From: Clostridia bacterium
GTDB lineage: Bacteria > Bacillota > Clostridia > Oscillospirales > CAG-272
NCBI GenBank assembly: GCA_017456905.1
Contig: JAFTIL010000082.1
Span: forward strand, 1 to 44,143
Direction: 5' to 3'
DNA: 44,143 nt
In this document: positions 10,309 through 17,769 of the stretch, piece after piece
Layout: each line of letters opens with the position of its first letter
Position numbering within the stretch: the first letter of the stretch is position 1
Position numbers and translations under genes: made by a program
The notes under the pieces: generated by a model
Told to the model about the DNA's origin: nothing
The model's input: the letters and a program-made list of their open reading frames with translations, nothing else
Database searches by the model: none

Positions 10309-10400
10309 GTAGGGGCGGATTCCATATCCGCCCGATATAAAAAAACATTGATATTCATAGACCTTTAGGGCGAACGGGCGGATATGGAATCCGCCCCTAC
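10309..10400. repeat. Family C 92-bp inverted-repeat element, copy 1
   Basis: Perfect 26-bp arms at 10309-10334 and 10375-10400, starting GTAGGGGCGGATTCC and closing GGAATCCGCCCCTAC, around a 40-bp AT-rich centre. This is the form of a MITE-like or palindromic repeat with no coding capacity. A second element of exactly the same total length lies at 11727-11818. Confidence 0.88.
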
Positions 10401-10415
10401 AGAATCACAATAACC

Positions 10416-10518
10416 CTGTAAACAACAATTTACCTTTGCACATTCCATCACGGTATGCAGTTCGAATGGGATACACACCCCCGATATGGGAAGCCGCACT
10501 GCGGCCAACAATTTATCA
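10416..10518 (-). repeat. Family B intergenic repeat, copy 3
   Basis: On the minus strand it starts GATAAATTGTTG, has the hairpin GCCGCAGTGCGGC seen in copy 2, then CGGGGGTGTGTATCCCATTCG, split here as CGGGGGTGTG and TATCCCATTCG, and ends GGTAAATTGTTGTTTACAG. Together with copy 2 and C1 it fills the gap between mazF and fba (10190-10660). Confidence 0.82.
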
Positions 10519-10578
10519 TTGATACTGTAAAAAAGCAAGAAATATCATCACAATAACAAGAAAATACCATCAATCCCC

Positions 10579-10607
10579 TTGATTTTTCCTTTCGATTGTG
10601 ATATAAT
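10579..10607 (+). promoter_or_regulatory. Sigma-A promoter of fba
   Basis: TTGATT (10579-10584), 17-bp spacer, TATAAT (10602-10607), 53 bp upstream of the ATG. Confidence 0.82.
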
Positions 10608-10660
10608 AAATTTGATTTGAATGTCCCGTCAAAGAGCGGTTTTTAGAAAGGAATATCATT

Positions 10661-11620
10661 ATGGCACTCGTTACAACCAAGGAAATGTTCAAGAAGGCCT
10701 ACGAAGGCGGCTACGCCATCGGCGCTTTCAACATCAATAATATGGAGATCATCCAGGCCATCACCGAAGCAGCCGGTGAGGTCAAGTCTCCCGTCATCCT
10801 GCAGGTATCCGCAGGCGCTCGCAAGTACGCCAAGCACGAATATCTGGTGGCTCTGGCACAGGCTGCTATCAAGGACAGCGGCATTGATCTTGCCCTTCAC
10901 CTTGACCACGGCGCTGATTTCGAGATCTGCAAGTCCTGCATCGACGGCGGTTTCTCCTCCGTTATGATCGACGGCTCTCACCACAGCTACGAGGACAACG
11001 TGGCTCTGACCAAGAAGGTAGTGGAGTACGCTCACGCTCACGGCGTTGTCGTCGAGGGCGAGCTGGGTGTGCTGGCCGGCGTTGAGGACGACGTGGTGGC
11101 CGAGCATTCCTCCTACACCCGTCCCGAGGAGGTTGAGGATTTCGTCACCCGCACCGGCGTCGACTCCCTCGCCATCTCCATCGGTACTTCTCACGGCGCT
11201 TACAAGTTCACCGCCAAACAGTGCACCCGCAACGAGAAGGGTATCCTGGTGCCTCCCCCTCTCCGTTTTGATATTCTGGAAGAGATCGAAAAGCGTCTGC
11301 CCGGCTTCCCCATCGTGCTCCACGGTGCATCCTCTGTGCCTCAGGAGTTCGTGGCTGAGATCAACAAGTACGGCGGCGCTATGCCCGACGCCGTCGGTAT
11401 CCCCGAGGAGCAGCTCCGCAAGGCTGCTTCCATGGCCGTTTGTAAGATCAACATCGACTCTGATATCCGCATGGCTATGACCGCGGCCATCCGCCGCACC
11501 TTCGTGGAAAAGCCTGCCGCTTTCGACCCCAGAGACTATCTGGGTGCCGGTCGTGCTGCCATCAAGGAAATGGTCAAGCACAAGATCGTCAACGTGCTGG
11601 GTTCGAATAATACGCTGTAA
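10661..11620 (+). CDS. fba: Class II fructose-1,6-bisphosphate aldolase
   Basis: Cleaves fructose-1,6-bisphosphate to dihydroxyacetone phosphate and glyceraldehyde-3-phosphate in glycolysis and runs the reverse reaction in gluconeogenesis. The 319-residue protein has the zinc ligands and active-site motifs of the class II (zinc) family: GAFNINNME near the N-terminus, HLDHGADFE, SHHSYEDN, GELGVLAGVEDD, GTSHGAYK and VLHGASSVP, then KINIDSDIR near the C-terminus for phosphate binding. GAAAGG precedes the ATG. Codon bias is as strong as in alaS, as expected for a central enzyme. It is monocistronic, with its own promoter and terminator. Confidence 0.96.
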   Translation: MALVTTKEMFKKAYEGGYAIGAFNINNMEIIQAITEAAGEVKSPVILQVSAGARKYAKHEYLVALAQAAIKDSGIDLALHLDHGADFEICKSCIDGGFSSVMIDGSHHSYEDNVALTKKVVEYAHAHGVVVEGELGVLAGVEDDVVAEHSSYTRPEEVEDFVTRTGVDSLAISIGTSHGAYKFTAKQCTRNEKGILVPPPLRFDILEEIEKRLPGFPIVLHGASSVPQEFVAEINKYGGAMPDAVGIPEEQLRKAASMAVCKINIDSDIRMAMTAAIRRTFVEKPAAFDPRDYLGAGRAAIKEMVKHKIVNVLGSNNTL

Positions 11621-11631
11621 TTGAATTATAT

Positions 11632-11672
11632 CGAGCGGAGGGGGCTTCTTGGAGGCTCCCTTTGCTCGTTTT
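11632..11672 (+). terminator. Probable terminator of fba
   Basis: CGAGC and GCTCG pair at the base of an imperfect hairpin containing GGGGGC/GCTCCC, followed by TTTT. Confidence 0.6.
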
Positions 11673-11726
11673 GCGTAAAGAACCTCTGATCTTTATTTCA
11701 AAATGATCATTTTCAGCATGATCCTT

Positions 11727-11818
11727 GTATGGCGGGGGCTTGCTCCCGCCGAAATCTCCCCAAATCAAGGATAGCCATACTGTTGGACAAATAACGGCGG
11801 GAGCAAGCCCCGCCCTAC
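11727..11818. repeat. Family C 92-bp inverted-repeat element, copy 2
   Basis: Arms at 11727-11751 and 11795-11818 (GTATGGCGGGGGCTTGC opposite GCAAGCCCCGCCCTAC) with one mismatch and one indel, around a 43-bp centre. The arm sequence differs from copy 1, but the outer GTA/TAC ends, the G-rich left arm and the total length of 92 bp are the same. It ends 29 bp before the small gene at 11848. Confidence 0.8.
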
Positions 11819-11847
11819 GATTGTCTTTCCCTATGAAAGGAACCACC

Positions 11848-12000
11848 ATGGAAAAGCCCTTATTTGAACTGAACAACCACCAGCGCGCCTGTCTTGGGCT
11901 GACTCCCGTGGAGGCGCATTGGGAGATGATCCAACTGATCCCCAGCCCCTACGACATGGACGATGCCTATGCGTTATTTGATCTATGGAAAAAGAAATGA
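11848..12000 (+). CDS. Small hypothetical protein, possibly a truncated gene
   Basis: A 50-residue product, MEKPLFELNNHQRACLGLTP and on to ALFDLWKKK, with GAAAGG well placed before the ATG. The composition (aromatic, several Pro and Tyr) looks like real protein. The pattern of an N-terminal FELNNHQRACLGL block followed by a tryptophan and a PSPYD motif looks like the start of a longer protein that ends early here, so it may be a remnant. It converges with the ATPase gene, 16 bp away, and lies directly after repeat C2. No function can be assigned. Confidence 0.5.
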   Translation: MEKPLFELNNHQRACLGLTPVEAHWEMIQLIPSPYDMDDAYALFDLWKKK

Positions 12001-12016
12001 CCTAAGCCTGGGGGAG

Positions 12017-13120
12017 TCAATCTCCGAACAAGCGGCGGCAGAGGGCTTTATCAAATTGATCCTTTGCCTTGAAATCCATGGCAGTGGCGTAGATATTTTC
12101 CAATTCGAAATGATACGCTCCCGCCTTTTTCATGCTCTCGCAGGCGCAGTTTTTCATATCCTCGGCCAGCTTCAAGCGGTGACGCACCTCGCCACGGACA
12201 ACTCTGAAAGCATCCGCGTCAAGATAGCGATGGAGGGAAACTCTGCGGTGAGGATGAGAACAATCCGAAAGGCCCACGAGAAAGCAGGTGTGGCTATTCA
12301 TATCGTACAGACCGTCGATCTTTTGATGCATGACGGGATCATGGGAGACCATCACGTGGGCTCCCTTTTCTTTTGCCCGCTCGTAGATCAAAGTGAGCAG
12401 GCGGTGGCCAAGGCCGTAACAAGAGTCAATACAAATGATCTCCCCTCCGTTTTGGACGGCCAGTTGCTCGTAAGTATCAAAACGGACGCACCCCTTCATA
12501 CCCACGCCTCGGGTATGGGCCATATGCTCGATAAAGGTCTTCCCTGCCGTCAAGCCCTTCGCCAGACGTCCTGCCAGGCTGTTCAGTTTTTCGGTTTTTA
12601 TACAAGGAGTGATCAGCATATCGGCGGCGGCGATGGCTTCGCCGCAAGCGGCCAGGTCATGATAGGTCAAGGTATAACAGGTCTCCTTTTGATGATTCAA
12701 CGCCTTGATCTCTTCCTTTTTCGTTTGCAACAGGTGACCTTTCCAGAAAATACCCAAATTGATCATTTCCTCTTTGACCCCCGGGAGGGTGGGCTCCCAA
12801 ACGTGAGGTGCGGTGCCGTCTACGAAGCCCAGGGTGGGGTGCCCAGCTTTTTGGACGAGCAAGCCGTCTAAAGAGGTAGGATCGGAGGAACAGCAATAGT
12901 AAGTCGTGGCATACCCATGGGCTTCGGCAGAGCGGCCCAGTGTCCGTAAAAGATGGCTTTTTCCCGTCCCGGGGCCACCCTTGATGATATAAAGGAGATC
13001 AATACCGTTTCCTACACTAAAGCAACGGGGGAAATCGTTTTTAAAGCCCTGAGCGGAATTGGCGGAGGCGAAGTGTTTGTTTTCAAAGGTAGGGGGTGTG
13101 GGTAACAAATGATAGTTCAT
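12017..13120 (-). CDS. P-loop ATPase of the PRK06851 type
   Basis: A 367-residue cytoplasmic nucleotide-binding protein of unknown role. The Walker A motif GGPGTGKSHLL is at 48-58. The following CSSDPTSLDG and LGFVDGTAPHVWEPTLPG are typical of the PRK06851-like ATPases of Firmicutes, whose second half repeats the P-loop fold in degenerate form. The second half here (from about 190) has lost a recognisable Walker A, but retains IICIDSCYGLG and VMVSHDPV. I start at ATG 13120: GGAG lies seven bases upstream within GGAATGGAGAT, the same sequence that ends the family A leaders. An in-frame ATG at 13132 would overlap that ribosome site. It stands alone, converging with the small gene at 11848. Confidence 0.8.
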   Translation of the reverse strand: MNYHLLPTPPTFENKHFASANSAQGFKNDFPRCFSVGNGIDLLYIIKGGPGTGKSHLLRTLGRSAEAHGYATTYYCCSSDPTSLDGLLVQKAGHPTLGFVDGTAPHVWEPTLPGVKEEMINLGIFWKGHLLQTKKEEIKALNHQKETCYTLTYHDLAACGEAIAAADMLITPCIKTEKLNSLAGRLAKGLTAGKTFIEHMAHTRGVGMKGCVRFDTYEQLAVQNGGEIICIDSCYGLGHRLLTLIYERAKEKGAHVMVSHDPVMHQKIDGLYDMNSHTCFLVGLSDCSHPHRRVSLHRYLDADAFRVVRGEVRHRLKLAEDMKNCACESMKKAGAYHFELENIYATAMDFKAKDQFDKALCRRLFGD

Positions 13121-13248
13121 ATAAATCTCCATTCCGATGTACGTAACGCTTGGGAAACTTCATAATTTGCGTTTTCACGGCATCTTTCAATTAAAGACTT
13201 CGATATATACTATGCTTTTTTACCCACAGGGGTTCACATAAAAAATAC

Positions 13249-13290
13249 AAATCCCCTCACTTTCATGCTTTGCATGGCTGTGAGGGGATT
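13249..13290 (-). terminator. Terminator of the MoxR-VWA-lipoprotein operon
   Basis: Stem AATCCCCTCAC / GTGAGGGGATT with an inner CATG pair, followed on the minus strand by a T-rich tract. It lies 27 bp after the stop codon of the last gene of the operon. Confidence 0.85.
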
Positions 13291-13316
13291 GATCAGTTAT
13301 GAAGCATAACGGGAGT

Positions 13317-16178
13317 TCAATTTGTTCGTTTCAAGGTGAAATTCCCGATTTTCAAATTATAATCCTCGGTGATTGTAATGCTTACAGACATTTCATCACC
13401 TTCGATCCAAGTGAGCTGGAGACCGTCAGTCTTATATTCATAGGCAAAGACAGCGGTCGTGATCAGCTCAGTGTTGCCATTCACGGTTTTGGTTTTGTCC
13501 ACGATCTTGACGGTTCCCTTGGTAGCACCCTCGCTTTCAGGAGTAAAGTCGGCTTCCCACATGATGCTACCGTAGAAATTGGCCTTCCAATGACCTGTCA
13601 GGATATTCTCTATCTTAACAGGTTCAACCACGTGAACGACCAACATACCGTATACAGAGGGATCGGCCACAGAGGTAATCTGGATCAAATAATCTCCCAA
13701 CTCGTTAGGCGTAAAGGTAGTAACGGTGATCTGCTGACGGAGCACTTCAATGACGCTTTCTGACAGCGTACCATTCTGACTGTTACGCAAGATCACGGCA
13801 GTATAGCGATTGTCTGCATTCTCGTTCACACTGGCATTGAAATTCAGTACCTGGCCCAAATACATGGTATACTCAGAATAGGTTTTGTAGCTGCCGTCCA
13901 ATTCAAAGATCTGACCCTTAATAAACGTAGGCGCGGGATAAGTGATGTTGACCGTAATGGTCTTAACTGTTCTGTCGGTAACAAAAGAGACGGTATACGT
14001 ACCTTCTTTGCGACCGTTGATAATCATATCGCCGGTAGAGGATGCAAAGGTATACATCGCATCGGGATCATTACACTGGATGCTGATACGGTCAAAAGCG
14101 GGATCAGCCGTGGCAGGCAGAAGATCCTTTACGGATAGATTGACCTTATAATTAGCACCTGTGACCATATCGATCACATCGCCGTCTTTCACCTCGTTGC
14201 CGTTCTTATCCACAATGGTATAAGAGGAAATGAGCACCTGATCGGGATCATAGGGGTTAACGGCATCTCTCACACCCACAGTCTGCTTTACGTTAATAAC
14301 GTGAGTTGCATTGGCGGCAGAAGAACCTGTAATGATCTCAATATCTGTCATCACAAAGTCAGCGTTGACCTTAAAGGTGACCTGCACATAAAGTGTACCA
14401 TAAAAGTAGGAAAAGCTGTAGGTGTTCGCCGTTTGATCATAAAACTCGGAATAATTTGTGCAGGAAGCCGCCGAATCCGCAGAAATGGGTAAACCATACA
14501 ACTGATACACAAGATCCTCTACACCATAACAAGTGAATGCATAGGAAATGAATTCGCCCGAGAAATAATAACCATCCATGAAAACGCTTTCAGCTCCCAT
14601 GTTTCTGTAGGGCTCGTCGCCTTCCTGAGCGATGGCCAGAATAGAGTTAGTATCATAGATACCGTACCAATATTCAAAGCTGTTGTTGGTGCCACTATAC
14701 TGTTGGCTGTCAGTCATATGCAGATAGCCGTCGCCAAATTCATAGTAGACCTTACCTGTATAACCTGAAGAACCGTAGGTCATGTCAATGATACCGTTCT
14801 TGACATGAGCTGTAGCTTCATCTGAGGTAGCATTATCCACCACCACCTCCAAAGAAACGAAGCCGCCACAGGTGTCGCATTTATCGTCGCGGTTCTTATC
14901 CTCGTGCTTCACTTCTTCGCCACGGACATACTGGGGATTACATCCGCAGGAGGGCAGATAATAGTGGGTATCCGTGCCGATGGACCAGGCAGAGGTATTG
15001 AAGGTATGGGTATGGTCGTAATCCCAGGCACACACGTCACAGCATTTGTCGTTATTGGCATCCACGTGAGCCTCTTCACCGCTCTTTACGCTGTGGCTAC
15101 AAGTGGGGGCATGCCAATGACCGTTCTTGTCATGGGTCCATTCCTCGGAAAACTCGTGGGTGTGATCGTAATTCCACTCGCATACGTCGCAGATACCGTT
15201 GTTATCGGCATCCTTGTGGTCTTCCTCGTCAGCTCTCACGGCATGGCCGCAGGTAGCCTCATGGTAGTGGGCCTTTTTGTCCCATTTCCAGACCGAGGTG
15301 TCATATTCGTGCTCATGGTTATAATCATAGCCGCAAACATCACATTCTTTGTTGTCGTCGGCATCTGCGTGCTCGGTTTGATCAATACCCTCCACATCAT
15401 GACCGCAGGTGGGTGCGTGCCAATGGTGGGTATCGTTGATCGTCCACTCTGCATCTGCTTGGTAGGTGTGCTCATGATCATAGTTCCAAGCACAGCCGTC
15501 ACAGATACCGTCATTGTTCTCGTCTGTGTGAGGTGCCTGCTCGGAAACCACGGCGTGACCGCAGGAGGTATCCTTCCAATGGTTATCAGCATCGTGAGAC
15601 CAGGCCTCGGCATATTCGTGGGTATGGTCGTAGTCCCAGGCACAGCCGTCGCAGATACCATTGTTATCAGCATCCTCGTGGGCAGCCTTTCCCTTCGCCT
15701 CTACGTCATGACCGCAGGTGACCGCGTGAAAATGGTTATCGTTGTCATGGCTCCATTCCTTGGCGTAGGTATGCTCGTGATCATAGTTCCAAGCACAGCC
15801 GTCGCAGACACCGTCGTTGTTGGTATCGGCATGGGGAGCTTCATCCTTCTTCACTGCATGGCGGCACGTAGCGGCATACCAATGGTTGGTCTCATCATGG
15901 GACCATTCTTCAGCAAAGACGTGCTCGTGATCGCCGTCCCAGCCACAAATATCACAAACACCGTCATTATCGTCATCGGTGTGGGTCGCCACGTTGGCCT
16001 GCATCTCGTGGCCGCAGTTGGCGGCATACCAGTGGCCGTTTTCGTCCATGGACCACTCGGTAGCGAAGGTATGCTTGTGGGGTGCCGCGGTGGGTTCTTC
16101 ATTACCGTTGCCTTGGCAAGCGGTAAGAAGCCCTGTCAGGAGAAGTCCCGACACAAGCCAAATCAGTAATTTTTTCAT
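13317..16178 (-). CDS. Large lipoprotein with eight tandem Cys/His-rich repeats
   Basis: A 953-residue surface lipoprotein. The signal peptide ends in LTAC with the lipidated Cys21. Residues 34-439 are eight repeats of about 50 residues. Each begins H-x-H-x-F/Y, has a central HW or HY/HF, then C-x-H, a second His, and closes with an acidic loop D-x-N/D-x-D-G-x-C-D-x-C followed by W-x-Y-D. That gives three Cys and four to five His per repeat, an obvious metal-binding pattern; the acidic loop resembles a calcium loop. The last repeat is degenerate (CGCNPQYV). After it come about 500 residues of beta-rich, Ig-like sequence (VVDNATSDEATAHVKNGIID onward) and a C-terminal lipocalin-like stretch ending TLKRTN. 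I start at 16178 because the longer frame only translates leader repeat A3. It is the last gene of the MoxR-VWA operon. Substrate and ligand are unknown. Confidence 0.88.
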   Translation of the reverse strand: MKKLLIWLVSGLLLTGLLTACQGNGNEEPTAAPHKHTFATEWSMDENGHWYAANCGHEMQANVATHTDDDNDGVCDICGWDGDHEHVFAEEWSHDETNHWYAATCRHAVKKDEAPHADTNNDGVCDGCAWNYDHEHTYAKEWSHDNDNHFHAVTCGHDVEAKGKAAHEDADNNGICDGCAWDYDHTHEYAEAWSHDADNHWKDTSCGHAVVSEQAPHTDENNDGICDGCAWNYDHEHTYQADAEWTINDTHHWHAPTCGHDVEGIDQTEHADADDNKECDVCGYDYNHEHEYDTSVWKWDKKAHYHEATCGHAVRADEEDHKDADNNGICDVCEWNYDHTHEFSEEWTHDKNGHWHAPTCSHSVKSGEEAHVDANNDKCCDVCAWDYDHTHTFNTSAWSIGTDTHYYLPSCGCNPQYVRGEEVKHEDKNRDDKCDTCGGFVSLEVVVDNATSDEATAHVKNGIIDMTYGSSGYTGKVYYEFGDGYLHMTDSQQYSGTNNSFEYWYGIYDTNSILAIAQEGDEPYRNMGAESVFMDGYYFSGEFISYAFTCYGVEDLVYQLYGLPISADSAASCTNYSEFYDQTANTYSFSYFYGTLYVQVTFKVNADFVMTDIEIITGSSAANATHVINVKQTVGVRDAVNPYDPDQVLISSYTIVDKNGNEVKDGDVIDMVTGANYKVNLSVKDLLPATADPAFDRISIQCNDPDAMYTFASSTGDMIINGRKEGTYTVSFVTDRTVKTITVNITYPAPTFIKGQIFELDGSYKTYSEYTMYLGQVLNFNASVNENADNRYTAVILRNSQNGTLSESVIEVLRQQITVTTFTPNELGDYLIQITSVADPSVYGMLVVHVVEPVKIENILTGHWKANFYGSIMWEADFTPESEGATKGTVKIVDKTKTVNGNTELITTAVFAYEYKTDGLQLTWIEGDEMSVSITITEDYNLKIGNFTLKRTN
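14862..16079 (-). repeat. Coding region of eight ~150-bp tandem repeats
   Basis: Encodes residues 34-439 of the lipoprotein. Units are 50 to 53 codons. They have diverged in DNA, so the array is old or under selection for protein pattern rather than a recent slippage product. The His, Asp and Cys codons create long hydrophobic open frames on the opposite strand. Confidence 0.88.
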
Positions 16179-16233
16179 GTTAATCTCCATTCCGCCGTTT
16201 TGCAGCGGCGCAAATACATTTTGAAATTCAACA
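16179..16233 (-). repeat. Family A leader repeat, copy 3 (hairpin plus RBS)
   Basis: On the minus strand: GAATTTCAAAATGTATTTG, a hairpin CGCCG/CGGCG (16206-16210 with 16193-16197), then CGGAATGGAGAT and the ATG of the Cys/His-repeat lipoprotein. It lies in the 64-bp gap between the two lipoprotein genes, within the operon, so it may set the translation of the last gene separately. Confidence 0.8.
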
Positions 16234-16242
16234 CAGTTGAGC

Positions 16243-17757
16243 TTATTTCTCAACGTAATAACCGCAAGCGAAGAGCCATTGGTCTGCCTCGGTGGCAAAT
16301 ACGCTGATAACGTCGCTGGTTTCAACGAAGCCTTGGCCGTCACGGAACAAAAGCTGGCTGATGCTGTATTTCTGCAAGAAATCCTTCAGCTCCTGGGTCA
16401 CGGGATAGCAGCCATCTGAGTTGCAATAATCCGCATATCCCGAAGCACCGATACTTTCTTCGGGGCAAGGGGTACATTGGTCCGTACAATTCTCGCACCC
16501 TTCCACGCAGGCACCGGGACAAGCGTTAGAGGTCCAACAGGGACACCCCGAAGCACAGAAATAACCCATATCCATGGATTGACCCATAGCCATCATGGCT
16601 CCCCATCCTTCGATAAAGAGCTTATAGTTTTCAGTACCGTTGGACACCGTCAATGCTTTGTTACCGTGATATTCCAGGGTGGTAAAAGCATCATCTAAGA
16701 ATCGGCAAGGCTCAGACACCTTAGCAAACAGGATGGGGCCTGTGGGCAGTCCTGTGGTCTCGTCGATGAGATGATAGTAGCCGTCCTCCTCGTTGAGGGC
16801 AAAGCGATCGCCGTCAAAGATATTGTTGGTACCATCCTTGCTTTCGGCACCGACGAATTCATAAATGGTACTGTCGTATTCAGGCGCGTGCTTGAAATTC
16901 TCAGTGGGCAGAATGATCGTAGCTTTGGTACGATTCCAGGAGAAACCGCCGTTAAGTTGAACCACAAAGGTAACGGTAATAGGATATTTATTCTCTTTGG
17001 CATCGCCTTTGACGCCAAAGGTAAAGGCGTTACCGATATTTTCGTCCGCTACCTTCACCTCGTACTTGAAATTCTTGGTGTACTGAGAAGCGGCACCGCC
17101 GTCATCCTGCTCGTAAGCAAACTGCTTCCAGGCGGTGGTACCCATATAAACGTCCAATCTGGGGTTGACATCGTTTGCCGTAACGTCTACCCAAGATTCC
17201 ACAGAATATTGACCGTTCTGACGGGGGATGAACTCATAGAGCACCACATGGTCGGCACTGTTCAACGTCACCTGGTACACACCGGGATCCGTGAGAGAGA
17301 CACAACGATAGAGATCGTCGCCGTCACCACGGGTCTTGATGATCTCGTAGAGCTCAATCTCAATATGGCGATGGTCGTTATCGGCGGTGTAGACGTTGGG
17401 GTTATAAGCAAGCCCTGCGGGAACGGAGGAAAGGGTGACCTTATAATCTCCGTCCAGCCCTTCCACCGTCGCCTTACCGTTTTCATCAAAGGTAGCGGCG
17501 TGGAAGGAGAAGCCATCGGTCCATTGGGCGTTGAGGGGTTCGTCCTCGGCAGGGAGAAAGGGCTCCCCGTTAAGCATCAAAGTGACCGAGAAGGAGGTAT
17601 CTTCTCCTTCCTCGGTTCCCTGCTCTTCGCCTGTTTCACCCACAGGACGGGAATCTTCGGGGCGCTGGATGGGGCCGTTGTACTCCCCACAGCCCATCAC
17701 GCTCAGAAGAAGGCAAAGGGCAAGAAGCGCGGCCACTATACTTTTCAGTTGTTTCAT
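16243..17757 (-). CDS. Lipoprotein with a dense cysteine cluster
   Basis: A 504-residue lipoprotein: signal peptide with VMGC and lipidated Cys23, an acidic low-complexity linker (residues 35-55), then beta-rich domains. One of these (about 56-130) resembles a carboxypeptidase-regulatory or SpaA-like fold (GEPFLPAEDEPLNAQW; GKATVEGLDGDYKVTL). Near the C-terminus, residues 401-450 contain 11 cysteines (401, 405, 407, 413, 417, 421, 424, 428, 431, 445, 450), flanked by a Met-rich MMAMGQSMDMG. This could hold iron-sulfur clusters, several metal ions or multiple disulfides; sequence alone cannot decide. AGGAGG precedes the ATG at 17757. It lies 12 bp after the dual-VWA gene, in the same operon. 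No known family recognised. Confidence 0.85.
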   Translation of the reverse strand: MKQLKSIVAALLALCLLLSVMGCGEYNGPIQRPEDSRPVGETGEEQGTEEGEDTSFSVTLMLNGEPFLPAEDEPLNAQWTDGFSFHAATFDENGKATVEGLDGDYKVTLSSVPAGLAYNPNVYTADNDHRHIEIELYEIIKTRGDGDDLYRCVSLTDPGVYQVTLNSADHVVLYEFIPRQNGQYSVESWVDVTANDVNPRLDVYMGTTAWKQFAYEQDDGGAASQYTKNFKYEVKVADENIGNAFTFGVKGDAKENKYPITVTFVVQLNGGFSWNRTKATIILPTENFKHAPEYDSTIYEFVGAESKDGTNNIFDGDRFALNEEDGYYHLIDETTGLPTGPILFAKVSEPCRFLDDAFTTLEYHGNKALTVSNGTENYKLFIEGWGAMMAMGQSMDMGYFCASGCPCWTSNACPGACVEGCENCTDQCTPCPEESIGASGYADYCNSDGCYPVTQELKDFLQKYSISQLLFRDGQGFVETSDVISVFATEADQWLFACGYYVEK

Positions 17758-17769
17758 TTGGCTACCTCC

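Noticed and set aside
9437-10348. 303-codon minus-strand open frame over mazF ending in a protein-like tail
   Set aside because: Most of it is antisense of mazF and of repeat B2. The last 30 codons alone are not enough to call a remnant.
14862-16079. Reading the eight repeats as a CRISPR or other DNA repeat array
   Set aside because: They are protein-coding repeats of about 150 bp with diverged DNA and a conserved reading frame; no spacers.
14904-16169. 421-codon open frame antisense to the repeat lipoprotein, predicted very hydrophobic
   Set aside because: Hydrophobicity arises because His, Asp and Asn codons read as Val and Ile on the other strand. No ribosome site or family.
16179-16343. 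55-residue N-terminal extension of the repeat lipoprotein
   Set aside because: It would run through the end of the upstream gene and the leader repeat and bury the signal peptide.
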